DNA of 64,000 nucleotides from assembly GCF_024758505.1 (NCBI RefSeq), contig NZ_CP077970.1, forward strand, positions 2,790,001 through 2,854,000, in the 5' to 3' direction. Below are positions 42,831 through 50,656 of the stretch, in pieces. The position numbers were made by a program, and so were the translations under genes. The first letter of the stretch is position 1; each line of letters opens with the position of its first letter. Source of the stretch: Bradyrhizobium arachidis. GTDB taxonomy: Bacteria > Pseudomonadota > Alphaproteobacteria > Rhizobiales > Xanthobacteraceae. The notes under the pieces are model-generated. The model did no database searches. It saw only the letters and a list, made by a program, of their open reading frames with translations, and had not been told where the DNA came from.

Positions 42831-43280
42831 GTGAATCGTATTGTCTACGTCCTCAACGGCCCAAATCTCAATTTGCTCGGCAAGCGCCAGCCCCACATCT
42901 ACGGTTTCGAGACGCTTGCAGATGTGGAGCGGGACTGTCGAGCGCTAGGCAAGGAGCTTGGCCTGGAGATTCGCTTCCACCAATCCAACAGAGAATACGA
43001 ACTGATCGACTGGATCCACGAGGCACGTGAGATGGCTGCCGGTATCGTGATGAATCCCGCCGCTTTCACCCATACGTCGGTCGCCATCCTGGATGCCTTG
43101 AATACGTTCGAGGGGACGGTGATCGAGGTGCACATTTCCAACGTGCACAAGCGCGAGGAATTCCGCCACCACTCGTTTGTCTCCAAACGGGCTGATGGGG
43201 TCATCGCAGGTTTTGGCACTCAGGGTTATCTGCTCGGCTTGCGTCGCGTGGCAAAGCTTCTTGACGAGAAAGAGACATAG
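42831..43280 (+). CDS. aroQ: Type II 3-dehydroquinate dehydratase
   Basis: A 149-residue dodecameric-type dehydroquinase starting at GTG 42831 with GAAGGGAG upstream. It interconverts 3-dehydroquinate and 3-dehydroshikimate. Core motifs are [19 protein letters not shown] (catalytic Tyr in HIYG), [16 protein letters not shown], and [17 protein letters not shown] (catalytic His). Two substitutions stand out: RQP instead of the usual REP, and [10 protein letters not shown] instead of QSNHEGELID. These lie near the active-site lid. With the SRT-type dehydrogenase upstream, it would pass quinate carbon to 3-dehydroshikimate. It ends the operon. Confidence 0.93.
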   Translation: MNRIVYVLNGPNLNLLGKRQPHIYGFETLADVERDCRALGKELGLEIRFHQSNREYELIDWIHEAREMAAGIVMNPAAFTHTSVAILDALNTFEGTVIEVHISNVHKREEFRHHSFVSKRADGVIAGFGTQGYLLGLRRVAKLLDEKET

Positions 43281-43362
43281 CGCCGCATTTCTTTGCCGGA
43301 TGATGCTCGGCCGCAGGTCGCTATCGCGGGCAGGGGCAGCTCTCGTCACATGGATCGGACCT

Positions 43363-44241
43363 TCAGCTCAATGCGTGGCCGGCCAGTCCGTACATCCACG
43401 GCTCGTTTTCCTTTCGGTTCAGGAATCGCCGTCCCTTGGACATCGTCGTGACTGTGTCGTTCATCCCGAGGCGGCTCTGTTGAAGAAAATCCGCAAACAG
43501 ACCGGTCTGCTCCCGCGTATCAACGCGGGCGAACTTTCCGGCGAGAGTCTTGAGATGCACGGCCGTAAGATGGATCGCGTCACAATCATTGCTGGCGACG
43601 ATGGGGCCGATCACATGACCGCGTCCGAATTCGCGCTTCATGGAGTAACCAACGGTCTGCCCGCCGCGGCGCAGGACGTAGATTGACGCACCTTCAGAAA
43701 GCAATGTGAGCAGCTTCTGCCGGTTAGCACCGAACGCGCGTTCATCCAGTGCCGCGATCTCTCCAATGTTCGCAGTGGACAGCGAGCTCAATTCACCGGC
43801 CAGAGCCGGCACCGGCGAAGGTGGTGAGACGACCTCTCCTTGCCACAGATAAACGGTGGCTTCCTTCGTGAACCCCAGCGACAGATACAGATGATAGGCG
43901 GCATGAGTTGAGTTGAGGGTCAAATTCCGATCGCCACAGCGCTCGAAAACCTGGTCCATTAGCCAGCGGCCAGTACCTTGTGCCTGGGTTCGGGGCGATG
44001 TGATCACCAGGCCAATCGTCGCGAATTCGTGGCCATAAGGGAACCACATCGCGCTGCCGAAGACGCGCCCTATGCCATCCACGGCAACGATGCCGTGGCC
44101 GGCGCGGCGCAAGAAATCCCAATCTTTGGGGCGATGCGGCCAGCCGACCCCGGTCGAGAGTGCGTGGAGAAGCGTCACATCAACGTCGTTGATGTCTTTC
44201 GCTGCCAGTTCAAAGGACTTCACGCGTACCGTTCGTCCCAT
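43363..44241 (-). CDS. Tandem GNAT family N-acetyltransferase
   Basis: A 292-residue protein with two GNAT modules. The first is complete with the acetyl-CoA loop (TIGLVITSPRTQAQGTGRWL, R/Q-x-x-G-T/G type) and ALSTGVGWPHRPKDWDFLRR before it. The second half (STANIGEIAALDERAFGANR and onward) resembles the GNAT-like C-terminal domain of double-GNAT proteins. ATG 44241 is preferred, since the upstream frame to 44526 lacks conserved features. It converges on aroQ with 82 bases between stops and is divergent from the GhrA-like gene. The acceptor is unknown; an amine or amino acid is plausible given the neighbours. Confidence 0.82.
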   Translation of the reverse strand: MGRTVRVKSFELAAKDINDVDVTLLHALSTGVGWPHRPKDWDFLRRAGHGIVAVDGIGRVFGSAMWFPYGHEFATIGLVITSPRTQAQGTGRWLMDQVFERCGDRNLTLNSTHAAYHLYLSLGFTKEATVYLWQGEVVSPPSPVPALAGELSSLSTANIGEIAALDERAFGANRQKLLTLLSEGASIYVLRRGGQTVGYSMKREFGRGHVIGPIVASNDCDAIHLTAVHLKTLAGKFARVDTREQTGLFADFLQQSRLGMNDTVTTMSKGRRFLNRKENEPWMYGLAGHALS

Positions 44242-44552
44242 CTCGACTCGTCCGTTCCTTCGCGGGATGCCAATCGCTCGTACATCGCGCCTTTTCTCTT
44301 CCGCCACAACAGGGTAGCGGGCGTATTTCGCCGCACTATCGCACGGAAAGCCAGCAGGTTTCCCCTGTTTGGGCTTTCTTTTCGAAATCTTCGGCCTGTA
44401 TTGCAACGTAATTCGGCAGGGAAAGCTCCGGCTTGCAGCTACCCTGTCGATGTTCGGTAAATTGCGCTGGCAGGCGGGGCAAGAAGGTCTTGCGAGGCTA
44501 GTCGCTTTTCCTGGCGTCGTCGACACGCCAAGCTAGGCAGAGGCGTGCAGAA
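44242..44552. other. Divergent intergenic region, no gene seen
   Basis: About 310 bases between the minus-strand GNAT gene and the plus-strand GhrA-like gene. It must hold the promoters of both. I see no clear palindrome, terminator or well-supported reading frame here; open frames across it lack ribosome binding sites. Confidence 0.4.
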
Positions 44553-45476
44553 ATGGCGTTTTTGTTCAATTCCGATGCTGCGAGGGCGGCAGTCTTCCGC
44601 CAGGTCTTTGCGCGCGAGCTCCCCGATCTGGAATTCCATCATTGCAGCGAGAGTTTTGACCCGGAAAAGATACGGTACCTGCTCACCTGGAACGCGCCCG
44701 ACGATCTCTCGGGTTTTTGCAATCTGGAGGTGCTCTTTTCCATCGGGGCTGGGGTCGACCAGTTCAAGCCGGAGACCATACCCGACCACGTGAAGCTCAT
44801 GCGCATGGTTGAGGATGGCATCGTGCGCATGATGCAGGAATACGTCGTCCTCGGGGTGCTGACGCTGCATCGTGAGATGCTGGCCTATCGGGAGCAGCAG
44901 AGAAAGGGCGTTTGGCAAGCGCTGGCAACGTTCCAGGCGCCTGATCGGCGTGTTGGTTTCCTCGGCCTTGGCATGCTGGCGCAAGCCGCGCTCGACCGCT
45001 TGAAACCGTTTCGATTTCCTCTTGCCGCGTGGAGCCGAAGCAAGAAGGTGATCGATGGTGTCACCTGCTTCCATGGCGCAGATCAGCTTGGCAGTTTCCT
45101 GCAAGGAACGGATGTCCTCGTCTGTCTTCTTCCACTGACGGAGCAAACAAGCGGCATCCTGAACGCGAAGCTTTTCTCACTTTTGCCAGCGGGAGCGAGG
45201 CTGCTGCATGTCGGCCGCGGCCCGCAGCTTGACCAGAATGCACTCATCGAGGCGCTGGACGGCGGACACCTGGCAGCGGCCATGCTTGACGTCACCGATC
45301 CCGAGCCGCTGCCGGAAAGCCATCCACTCTGGTCCCATCGGAAGGTGATCATCACGCCGCATATCGCGTCCGTGACGCAACCGCATACGGCAGCACAATC
45401 GGTCATAGAGAACATCCGGCGCCACCGCGCTGGACGAAATCCGATCGGCCTCGTCGATCGAACACTCGGCTACTAA
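44553..45476 (+). CDS. Glyoxylate/hydroxypyruvate reductase-like (GhrA-type) D-2-hydroxyacid dehydrogenase
   Basis: A 307-residue member of the D-isomer 2-hydroxyacid dehydrogenase family, GhrA branch. The Rossmann motif is VGFLGLGMLAQAALDRLKPF at about residue 135. The substrate loop is EVLFSIGAGVDQFKPETIPD, and a catalytic arginine/histidine region includes HVGRGPQLDQNALIEALDGG and HPLWSHRKVIITPHIASVTQ, with the catalytic histidine in TPHIAS. It would reduce a 2-keto acid such as glyoxylate or hydroxypyruvate with NADPH. It is followed 13 bases later by a cupin gene, and the set leads towards an amino-acid catabolic group. Confidence 0.87.
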   Translation: MAFLFNSDAARAAVFRQVFARELPDLEFHHCSESFDPEKIRYLLTWNAPDDLSGFCNLEVLFSIGAGVDQFKPETIPDHVKLMRMVEDGIVRMMQEYVVLGVLTLHREMLAYREQQRKGVWQALATFQAPDRRVGFLGLGMLAQAALDRLKPFRFPLAAWSRSKKVIDGVTCFHGADQLGSFLQGTDVLVCLLPLTEQTSGILNAKLFSLLPAGARLLHVGRGPQLDQNALIEALDGGHLAAAMLDVTDPEPLPESHPLWSHRKVIITPHIASVTQPHTAAQSVIENIRRHRAGRNPIGLVDRTLGY

Positions 45477-45489
45477 CAGGAAAAAAGCC

Positions 45490-45846
45490 ATGTCACTTCT
45501 GGTCACCATCGACACCAATCCGGACTTCGCGCCGAAGAACGCCTTGCCTGCTTCGGAACGGCTTATTTCTGGCAATCCATCGTTCAAGACCTGGGCCCAG
45601 GACGCCTCGAAGGGCGAGAAGGTGCTGACCGGCGTCTGGGAAGCGACACCGGGCGAGACTCATTCCATCAAGGGCACCACCTTCGAGTTCTGCCACATTC
45701 TCTCGGGCCTCATCGAAATCGAGGAAAAGGGGGGTGAGATCAGGAGGTACCGCGCCGGCGACAGCTTTGTCATGAAACCCGGCTTCGTCGGGATCTGGCG
45801 CACGATCGAGACCGTGCGAAAGATCTACGTCTGCCATTATGACTGA
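45490..45846 (+). CDS. Cupin_3 (DUF861-like) protein
   Basis: A 118-residue single cupin. The beta-barrel shows GVWEATPGETHSIKGTTFEF, CHILSGLIEIEEKGGEIRRY, RAGDSFVMKPGFVGIWRTIE and a C-terminal RKIYVCHYD. The usual first-motif HxH is replaced by EFCH, which is normal for the DUF861 group; these are often coded beside amine and D-amino-acid oxidases. The function of the group is mostly unknown, except for ureidoglycine aminohydrolase relatives. It is on the same transcript as the GhrA-like gene and has GGAAAAAA upstream. Confidence 0.82.
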   Translation: MSLLVTIDTNPDFAPKNALPASERLISGNPSFKTWAQDASKGEKVLTGVWEATPGETHSIKGTTFEFCHILSGLIEIEEKGGEIRRYRAGDSFVMKPGFVGIWRTIETVRKIYVCHYD

Positions 45847-45855
45847 GACGATGCA

Positions 45856-45881
45856 GAGGGCCGCACCATCAAGCGGCCCTC
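45856..45881 (+). terminator. Stem-loop after the cupin gene, possible terminator
   Basis: GAGGGCCGC (45856-45864) pairs with GCGGCCCTC (45873-45881) across an 8-base loop, a perfect 9-bp stem 10 bases after the cupin stop. No T run follows, so this is a weak or factor-dependent terminator at best. Confidence 0.45.
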
Positions 45882-46050
45882 AGAACATTCGACCTTTCTG
45901 GCCGCCCCCGACCAGATTCAACGCGGCCAGACACTTCATTCTCGATGAAAAATGCGGCGTGCGGTCCTGTACTGCTCGCATGAGACGGCTTCGTCTCGCC
46001 ACTCGCAGCCAGTGATGGCGGGGTCGGGCCCGAAGGCAAGGAGGGAGCCC

Positions 46051-47508
46051 ATGATTGCATTGAAGGATAAGGATCTGTTTCGCCAGCAAGGGCTGATCGG
46101 CGGCACTTGGCGGGATGCGAGCACGAAAGCCACCGTTGATGTCATTGATCCGTCCAGTCAGAAAGTGCTTGGCACCATCCCCGATATGGGCCGAGACGAG
46201 ACCAGGGCAGCAATCGACGCAGCGGCCGCTGCGTTCGAGCAATGGAAGAACAGGGCTCATGCGGAGCGCGCCGCGCTGCTGGAGCGCTGGTATGAGCTCA
46301 TGCGGCGCCATGAGCAGGATTTGGCGCTTCTGCTGACGCTGGAACAGGGTAAGCCGCTTGCTGAATCGCTTGGAGAAATCCGTTATGGCGCTTCCTTCGT
46401 TAAATGGTTTGCGGAGGAGGCGCGCCGTATCAACGGATCGACGATCCCGTCACCCACGGTCGATCGCCGCATTCTGGTTCTGAAGGAGCCGGTTGGCGTC
46501 TGCGGGATCATCACGCCCTGGAATTTCCCGAACGCAATGATTACCCGTAAAGTGGCACCCGCCCTTGCCGCTGGGTGCACTGTGGTCATCAAGCCCTCCG
46601 AATTTACACCATTCTCGGCCCTTGCCATCGCTGTTTTGGCCGAGCGGGCGGGGATTCCGGGGGGCGTGATCAATGTCGTGACGGGCATGCCGGCGGAAAT
46701 TGGCACGGAGCTGATGGCCAACGAAACCGTGCGCAAGATCTCGTTCACCGGATCGACCCGCGTCGGCGCGTTGCTGATGAAGGGAGCCGCCGACAACATC
46801 AAGAGACTGAGCCTCGAGCTCGGCGGCAACGCCCCGTTCATCGTTTTTGACGATGCCGATATCGACCGGGCGGTGGAGGGGGCGATTGCGTCAAAGTTCC
46901 GCAATGGCGGGCAGACGTGCGTCTGCTGCAATCGCATTCTCGTTCAATCCGGCATTTACGACGCTTTCGCCCAGAAGCTTGCCAGCCGGGTCACGAAAAT
47001 GAAGGTCGGTGCCGGTACGGAAGAGGGGGTCGCAATCGGGCCGATGATCAATGGCGCGGCGATCGAGAAGATCAAGCGGCACGTCATGGACGCCCTGGAT
47101 AAGGGCGCAAAGATCATCTCGCAGAGTGAAACGGTGCCGGAAGGTCGGCAATATGCCCGCCCTCTCGTGCTCGGTGGCGCGACGACTGAGATGCTCCTGG
47201 CTTCTGAAGAAACCTTCGGTCCGGTCGCACCGCTCTTCCGCTTCGAGACCGAGGACGAGGCGATTGCGATCGCAAACGGCACGCCCTTCGGCCTTGCCGC
47301 CTATTTCTACACTGAGAACCTGAAGCGCTCGTGGCGTGTTGCCGAGGCGCTCGAGTTCGGCATGGTCGGTCTGAACACCGGCCTAATCTCGACCGAGGTT
47401 GCGCCGTTCGGCGGCGTCAAGCAGTCGGGCCTCGGACGCGAGGGATCCCAGCTTGGGATAGAAGAATATCTCGAGACCAAGGCGCTCCATATCGGCGGCC
47501 TGGACTGA
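46051..47508 (+). CDS. NAD(P)-dependent aldehyde dehydrogenase (succinate-semialdehyde dehydrogenase-like)
   Basis: A 485-residue ALDH with a strong AGGAGGGAG before ATG 46051. It oxidises an aldehyde to an acid. Motifs are the cofactor site GIITPWNFPNAMITRKVAPA and FTGSTRVGALLM, the catalytic glutamate in LELGGNAPFIVF, and the catalytic cysteine in FRNGGQTCVCCNR, with two adjacent cysteines. The FRNGGQTCVC context is that of GabD-type succinate-semialdehyde dehydrogenases. An aminotransferase, an Lrp regulator and a DAO flavoenzyme nearby fit oxidation of a semialdehyde from an amine or omega-amino acid. A terminator follows at about 47.55 kb. Confidence 0.9.
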   Translation: MIALKDKDLFRQQGLIGGTWRDASTKATVDVIDPSSQKVLGTIPDMGRDETRAAIDAAAAAFEQWKNRAHAERAALLERWYELMRRHEQDLALLLTLEQGKPLAESLGEIRYGASFVKWFAEEARRINGSTIPSPTVDRRILVLKEPVGVCGIITPWNFPNAMITRKVAPALAAGCTVVIKPSEFTPFSALAIAVLAERAGIPGGVINVVTGMPAEIGTELMANETVRKISFTGSTRVGALLMKGAADNIKRLSLELGGNAPFIVFDDADIDRAVEGAIASKFRNGGQTCVCCNRILVQSGIYDAFAQKLASRVTKMKVGAGTEEGVAIGPMINGAAIEKIKRHVMDALDKGAKIISQSETVPEGRQYARPLVLGGATTEMLLASEETFGPVAPLFRFETEDEAIAIANGTPFGLAAYFYTENLKRSWRVAEALEFGMVGLNTGLISTEVAPFGGVKQSGLGREGSQLGIEEYLETKALHIGGLD

Positions 47509-47535
47509 GCGGCCCATCGAATCAGTATCTGAAAC

Positions 47536-47571
47536 AAGAAAGGGGGCGGCTGAACCGCCCCCTTTTTTCTT
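47536..47571 (+). terminator. Rho-independent terminator
   Basis: GGGGGCGG (47542-47549) pairs with CCGCCCCC (47555-47562) around CTGAA, followed by six T (47563-47568). The stem can be extended by flanking A/T pairs, so it may work on both strands. It ends the aldehyde dehydrogenase transcript; the HAD gene converges from the right, so it may also end that one. Confidence 0.93.
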
Positions 47572-47640
47572 CACAGCGCACCGATTTTGATTGAAGCTTT
47601 TGAAGAACTGAAGCGCAACGAGAACCTGAGGGAGCTGCGC

Positions 47641-48330
47641 TCACGCGCTCTTGCGCAGGGGCTCCAGGCCGACTGCCGCGGCGAGCCCGTCGATGCCAGC
47701 GACCTCGGTGTATTCATAGAAGGGATTCGCGGGCTCGTGACCCCGGTTCACCCATACCTTGCTCTTGATGCCAAGGTCGTAGGCGGTCATCAGGTCGTAG
47801 CGGAAGGAGGAGGAGACGTGGGTGATGTCTTCCGGGCGGCAGCCCAGCTTGTCCAGCATATACTCAAAGCCCTTCATGTGCGGCTTGTAGGCGCCGGTCT
47901 CCTCCGCGGTGATGACCATGTGGAAGGGAGCGCCAAGCTTCTCCACATTCGACATGATGAGGTTCTTCATCGAGTTGGATAGGATGACGAGCGGTATTTC
48001 CTTTGCGACCCGGGCGAGGCCGGCCGGAACGTCGGGATGCGCGCCCCATGTCGGAATTTCCTGATAGATGCGCTCGGCATGCTCTGGTCTGAATGCGATG
48101 CCGTTGCGCTTGCAGGCGCGCTCCAGCGCATTGTGCACGACGTCGAGATAGGGCTTCCACGCGCCGAGAACCTCGTCTAGGCGATAGGCCGAAAAATCCT
48201 TGATCAGCTTTGCCATCGCCACGGTCGACAGCTCCGATCCATAGACCCGCGTGGCCGCGCCGGCCATGTCGAAATTGGTAAGCGTGCCGTAGCAGTCGAA
48301 GGCGATGTATTTGGGTCTGAACGTTGCCAT
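47641..48330 (-). CDS. HAD superfamily hydrolase (type II haloacid dehalogenase-like)
   Basis: A 229-residue HAD enzyme starting at ATG 48330. Motif 1 is YIAFDCYGTLTNF (nucleophile Asp in FDCYGTL), motif 2 is VILSNSMKNLI, motif 3 lysine is in GAYKPHMKGFEY, and motif 4 is HVSSSFRYDLMTAYDLGIKS. The FDCYGTL and SNS signatures match haloacid dehalogenases (L-2-haloacid type), but related enzymes are phosphatases, so the reaction stays open. It is divergent from the aminotransferase gene across 343 bases, in a group of amine/amino-acid catabolic genes. Confidence 0.85.
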   Translation of the reverse strand: MATFRPKYIAFDCYGTLTNFDMAGAATRVYGSELSTVAMAKLIKDFSAYRLDEVLGAWKPYLDVVHNALERACKRNGIAFRPEHAERIYQEIPTWGAHPDVPAGLARVAKEIPLVILSNSMKNLIMSNVEKLGAPFHMVITAEETGAYKPHMKGFEYMLDKLGCRPEDITHVSSSFRYDLMTAYDLGIKSKVWVNRGHEPANPFYEYTEVAGIDGLAAAVGLEPLRKSA

Positions 48331-48673
48331 AGCTCCAATCCTTGTGATCACACGCACCGCTTGCCGGTACGACATGCACCATAGCGAGCAGCCGACAAGA
48401 CAAAGCGCCGATCTCGCGGCAGTCGGGAGCAGATTGTGTCGTACCGGATCGGAGCCGTGGCAGAGAGTTGCGTGAAGGGCGCGCTCCGGGTCGAGCGGCC
48501 AATGCCGGGCGCAGGCCCATGCCGGCATAAGATGCGGCGCCGATCGTCCATGAAAGTCAAAATGCCCTTCGTCCACATCCAGTCTGGGAGCAACTGCTGT
48601 CTTGGTCATCCTACGTTGAGCGCGAAAACATCGGGGTGGCCGCACAAGTGTTGCGGTTGATCTGGAGGACGAC
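48331..48673. other. Divergent promoter region, HAD gene / aminotransferase
   Basis: 343 bases with no supported gene. A short inverted repeat CCGCA (48640-48644) / TGCGG (48652-48656) lies about 18 bases before the aminotransferase start and could be a regulator site, perhaps for the Lrp protein nearby. I could not make out -35/-10 elements of good quality. Confidence 0.4.
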
Positions 48674-50050
48674 ATGTTGAGCAACTCGCTGATTGAACTC
48701 GATCGCGCGCATCTGATTCACCCGGTCTCATCCTATCGCAGCCACGAGGCGACTGGCGTCCGCGTGCTGAAGTCAGGCAGGGGCGCGACGCTGACCGATG
48801 TCTCGGGCCGCCAATTGCTGGACGGCTTCGCCGGCCTGTGGTGTGTCAATGCGGGGTACGGACAGGACAGCATCGTTGAAGCGGCTTTGAGGCAGCTCCG
48901 CGAGCTGCCTTACGCGACGGGCTATTTCGGATTGGGCTCCGACCCGGCCATCCGGTTGGCCGCCAGGCTGGCTGAATTGGCTCCTGGCGATCTGAACCAT
49001 GTCTACTTCACGTTAGGTGGCTCCGATGCCGTCGACAGCACGATCCGGTTCATCCGATACTATTATCATGCCAAGGGCACGCCACAGAAGGACCAGTTCA
49101 TTTCCGTCGAATCTGGCTATCACGGATCGTCGACGGCAGGGTCTGGCCTGACTGCGCTGCCCGCCTTTCATGCGGGCTTTGGAGTGCCATACAACTGGCA
49201 GCACAAAATTCCGTCGCACTACGCCTATCGCAATCCCGTCGGTTCGCATCCCCAGGCGATCATCGCGGCATCGGTCGCCGCTCTGCGGGCCAAGATCGCC
49301 GAGCTCGGCGCCGAACGCGTCGCTGCCTTCTATGTCGAACCGATACAGGGCTCCGGAGGCGTCCTCGTTCCGCCGCCGTCCTGGCTGAAGGCGATGCATG
49401 CTGCTTGCAGGGAGCACGATGTTCTGTTCGTTGTCGATGAGGTCATCACCGGTTTCGGCCGAGTCGGTCCGCTCTTCGCCTGCGAAGACGACGACGTCGT
49501 GCCGGATCTCATGACCACGGCCAAAGGCCTGACTTCGGGCTATGTGCCGATGGGGGCCGTTCTGATGTCCGACCGTGTCTACAACACCATTGCAGACGGC
49601 GCCGGCAAGGCGGCCGTCGGCCACGGCTACACCTATTCCGGGCATCCAGTCAGTGCAGCCGTCGGGCTCGCGTGCCTGGATCTTTACGAAAACGGCCTGT
49701 TGGAAAACGGCCGTAAGGCAGGGCATCGTCTGATGGAAGGGCTTCGCGCGCTTGCCGATCATCCGCTTGTCGGCGATGTCCGTGGTCGCGGTATGCTGGG
49801 CGCAATCGAGCTTGTCACCGACAAGGAGCGCAAGACGCCGCTGCCGGCGGAAGCCGACGCGGCGCGCCGCGTTTTCGACCGCGCATGGGACAACGGCCTC
49901 GTCATCCGCGCCTTTGCCCAGGGCGTACTAGGCTATGCGCCGCCGCTCTGCTGCACGGACGCGGATATCGATGGCATCATCGAACGAACACGGACCACGC
50001 TCGACCAAACGCTGGAAGACAGGGACGTCCGCGCAGCGATGAGAGGATAA
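48674..50050 (+). CDS. Class III PLP-dependent aminotransferase (omega-transaminase)
   Basis: A 458-residue class III aminotransferase with GGAGG upstream. The N-terminus (HLIHPVSSYRSHEATGVRVL, DGFAGLWCVNAGYG) is of the omega-amine/beta-alanine:pyruvate type. The PLP aspartate is in VVDEVITGFGRVGPLF, and the Schiff-base lysine in MTTAKGLTSGYVPMGAV. A later GHGYTYSGHPVSAAVGLACL is conserved. It would move an amino group from an amine or omega-amino acid to a keto acid, leaving an aldehyde for the aldehyde dehydrogenase at 46051. It converges with the Lrp-type gene, 15 bases apart. Confidence 0.93.
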   Translation: MLSNSLIELDRAHLIHPVSSYRSHEATGVRVLKSGRGATLTDVSGRQLLDGFAGLWCVNAGYGQDSIVEAALRQLRELPYATGYFGLGSDPAIRLAARLAELAPGDLNHVYFTLGGSDAVDSTIRFIRYYYHAKGTPQKDQFISVESGYHGSSTAGSGLTALPAFHAGFGVPYNWQHKIPSHYAYRNPVGSHPQAIIAASVAALRAKIAELGAERVAAFYVEPIQGSGGVLVPPPSWLKAMHAACREHDVLFVVDEVITGFGRVGPLFACEDDDVVPDLMTTAKGLTSGYVPMGAVLMSDRVYNTIADGAGKAAVGHGYTYSGHPVSAAVGLACLDLYENGLLENGRKAGHRLMEGLRALADHPLVGDVRGRGMLGAIELVTDKERKTPLPAEADAARRVFDRAWDNGLVIRAFAQGVLGYAPPLCCTDADIDGIIERTRTTLDQTLEDRDVRAAMRG

Positions 50051-50065
50051 TCTGCGCCTGTTTCT

Positions 50066-50542
50066 TCAGCCGTTGAAGATGCTTTCGAGCGGCAGATGGG
50101 ACTTCACGATCGGGGACTTCAGCACGACGAAACTGAAATACTTGTCGATGCCGATATCCATCTCGACGAGCCGTTCCATGACTGCTTGGTATTCGCTGAT
50201 CCCCGCCGTGATGAACTTCACGAGATAGTCGTATCCGCCCGAAACGAGATGGCATTCGACGACAGCATCGATCTTTTCGATGGTCGTAAGAAAGCGAGCG
50301 AAATCGATCTGCCGGTGATTCTTCAGGGTGATTTCAGCGAACACGGTTAGAGTTTGTCCGAGCTTGGCAACATCGATCTGGGCGGAATAGCCGGTGATGA
50401 AGCCCTCCGTCTGGAGCCTCTTGACCCGCATCAGGCACGGGCTTGGGGAAAGGTTGATCAGCTCGGCGAGCTCGACGTTGGAAATCCGCCCGTTCTTCTG
50501 CAGTTCGCATAAAATCCTGATGTCGATCTTATCGAGCTTCAT
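50066..50542 (-). CDS. Lrp/AsnC family transcriptional regulator
   Basis: A 158-residue Lrp-type regulator; ATG 50542 is preferred over TTG 50569. The AsnC HTH is at residues 1-60 (LDKIDIRILCELQKNGRISN then LAELINLSPSPCLMRVKRLQ). The RAM effector domain follows (VECHLVSGGYDYLVKFITAG). Such proteins respond to amino acids and often control a neighbouring catabolic operon. Convergent with the aminotransferase and codirectional with the DAO gene behind it, it is a probable local regulator of this amine/amino acid group. Confidence 0.92.
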   Translation of the reverse strand: MKLDKIDIRILCELQKNGRISNVELAELINLSPSPCLMRVKRLQTEGFITGYSAQIDVAKLGQTLTVFAEITLKNHRQIDFARFLTTIEKIDAVVECHLVSGGYDYLVKFITAGISEYQAVMERLVEMDIGIDKYFSFVVLKSPIVKSHLPLESIFNG

Positions 50543-50656
50543 AGCGATGCCATGAGAGGGGGGCGACAAAGGCGTCTAGGCTTTGAGGCTTCTGCGTCAT
50601 ATGCGTTGTCATAGCATCAACCAGCACCTTTTCCCACCGGACGGCGGAAACTGCCT

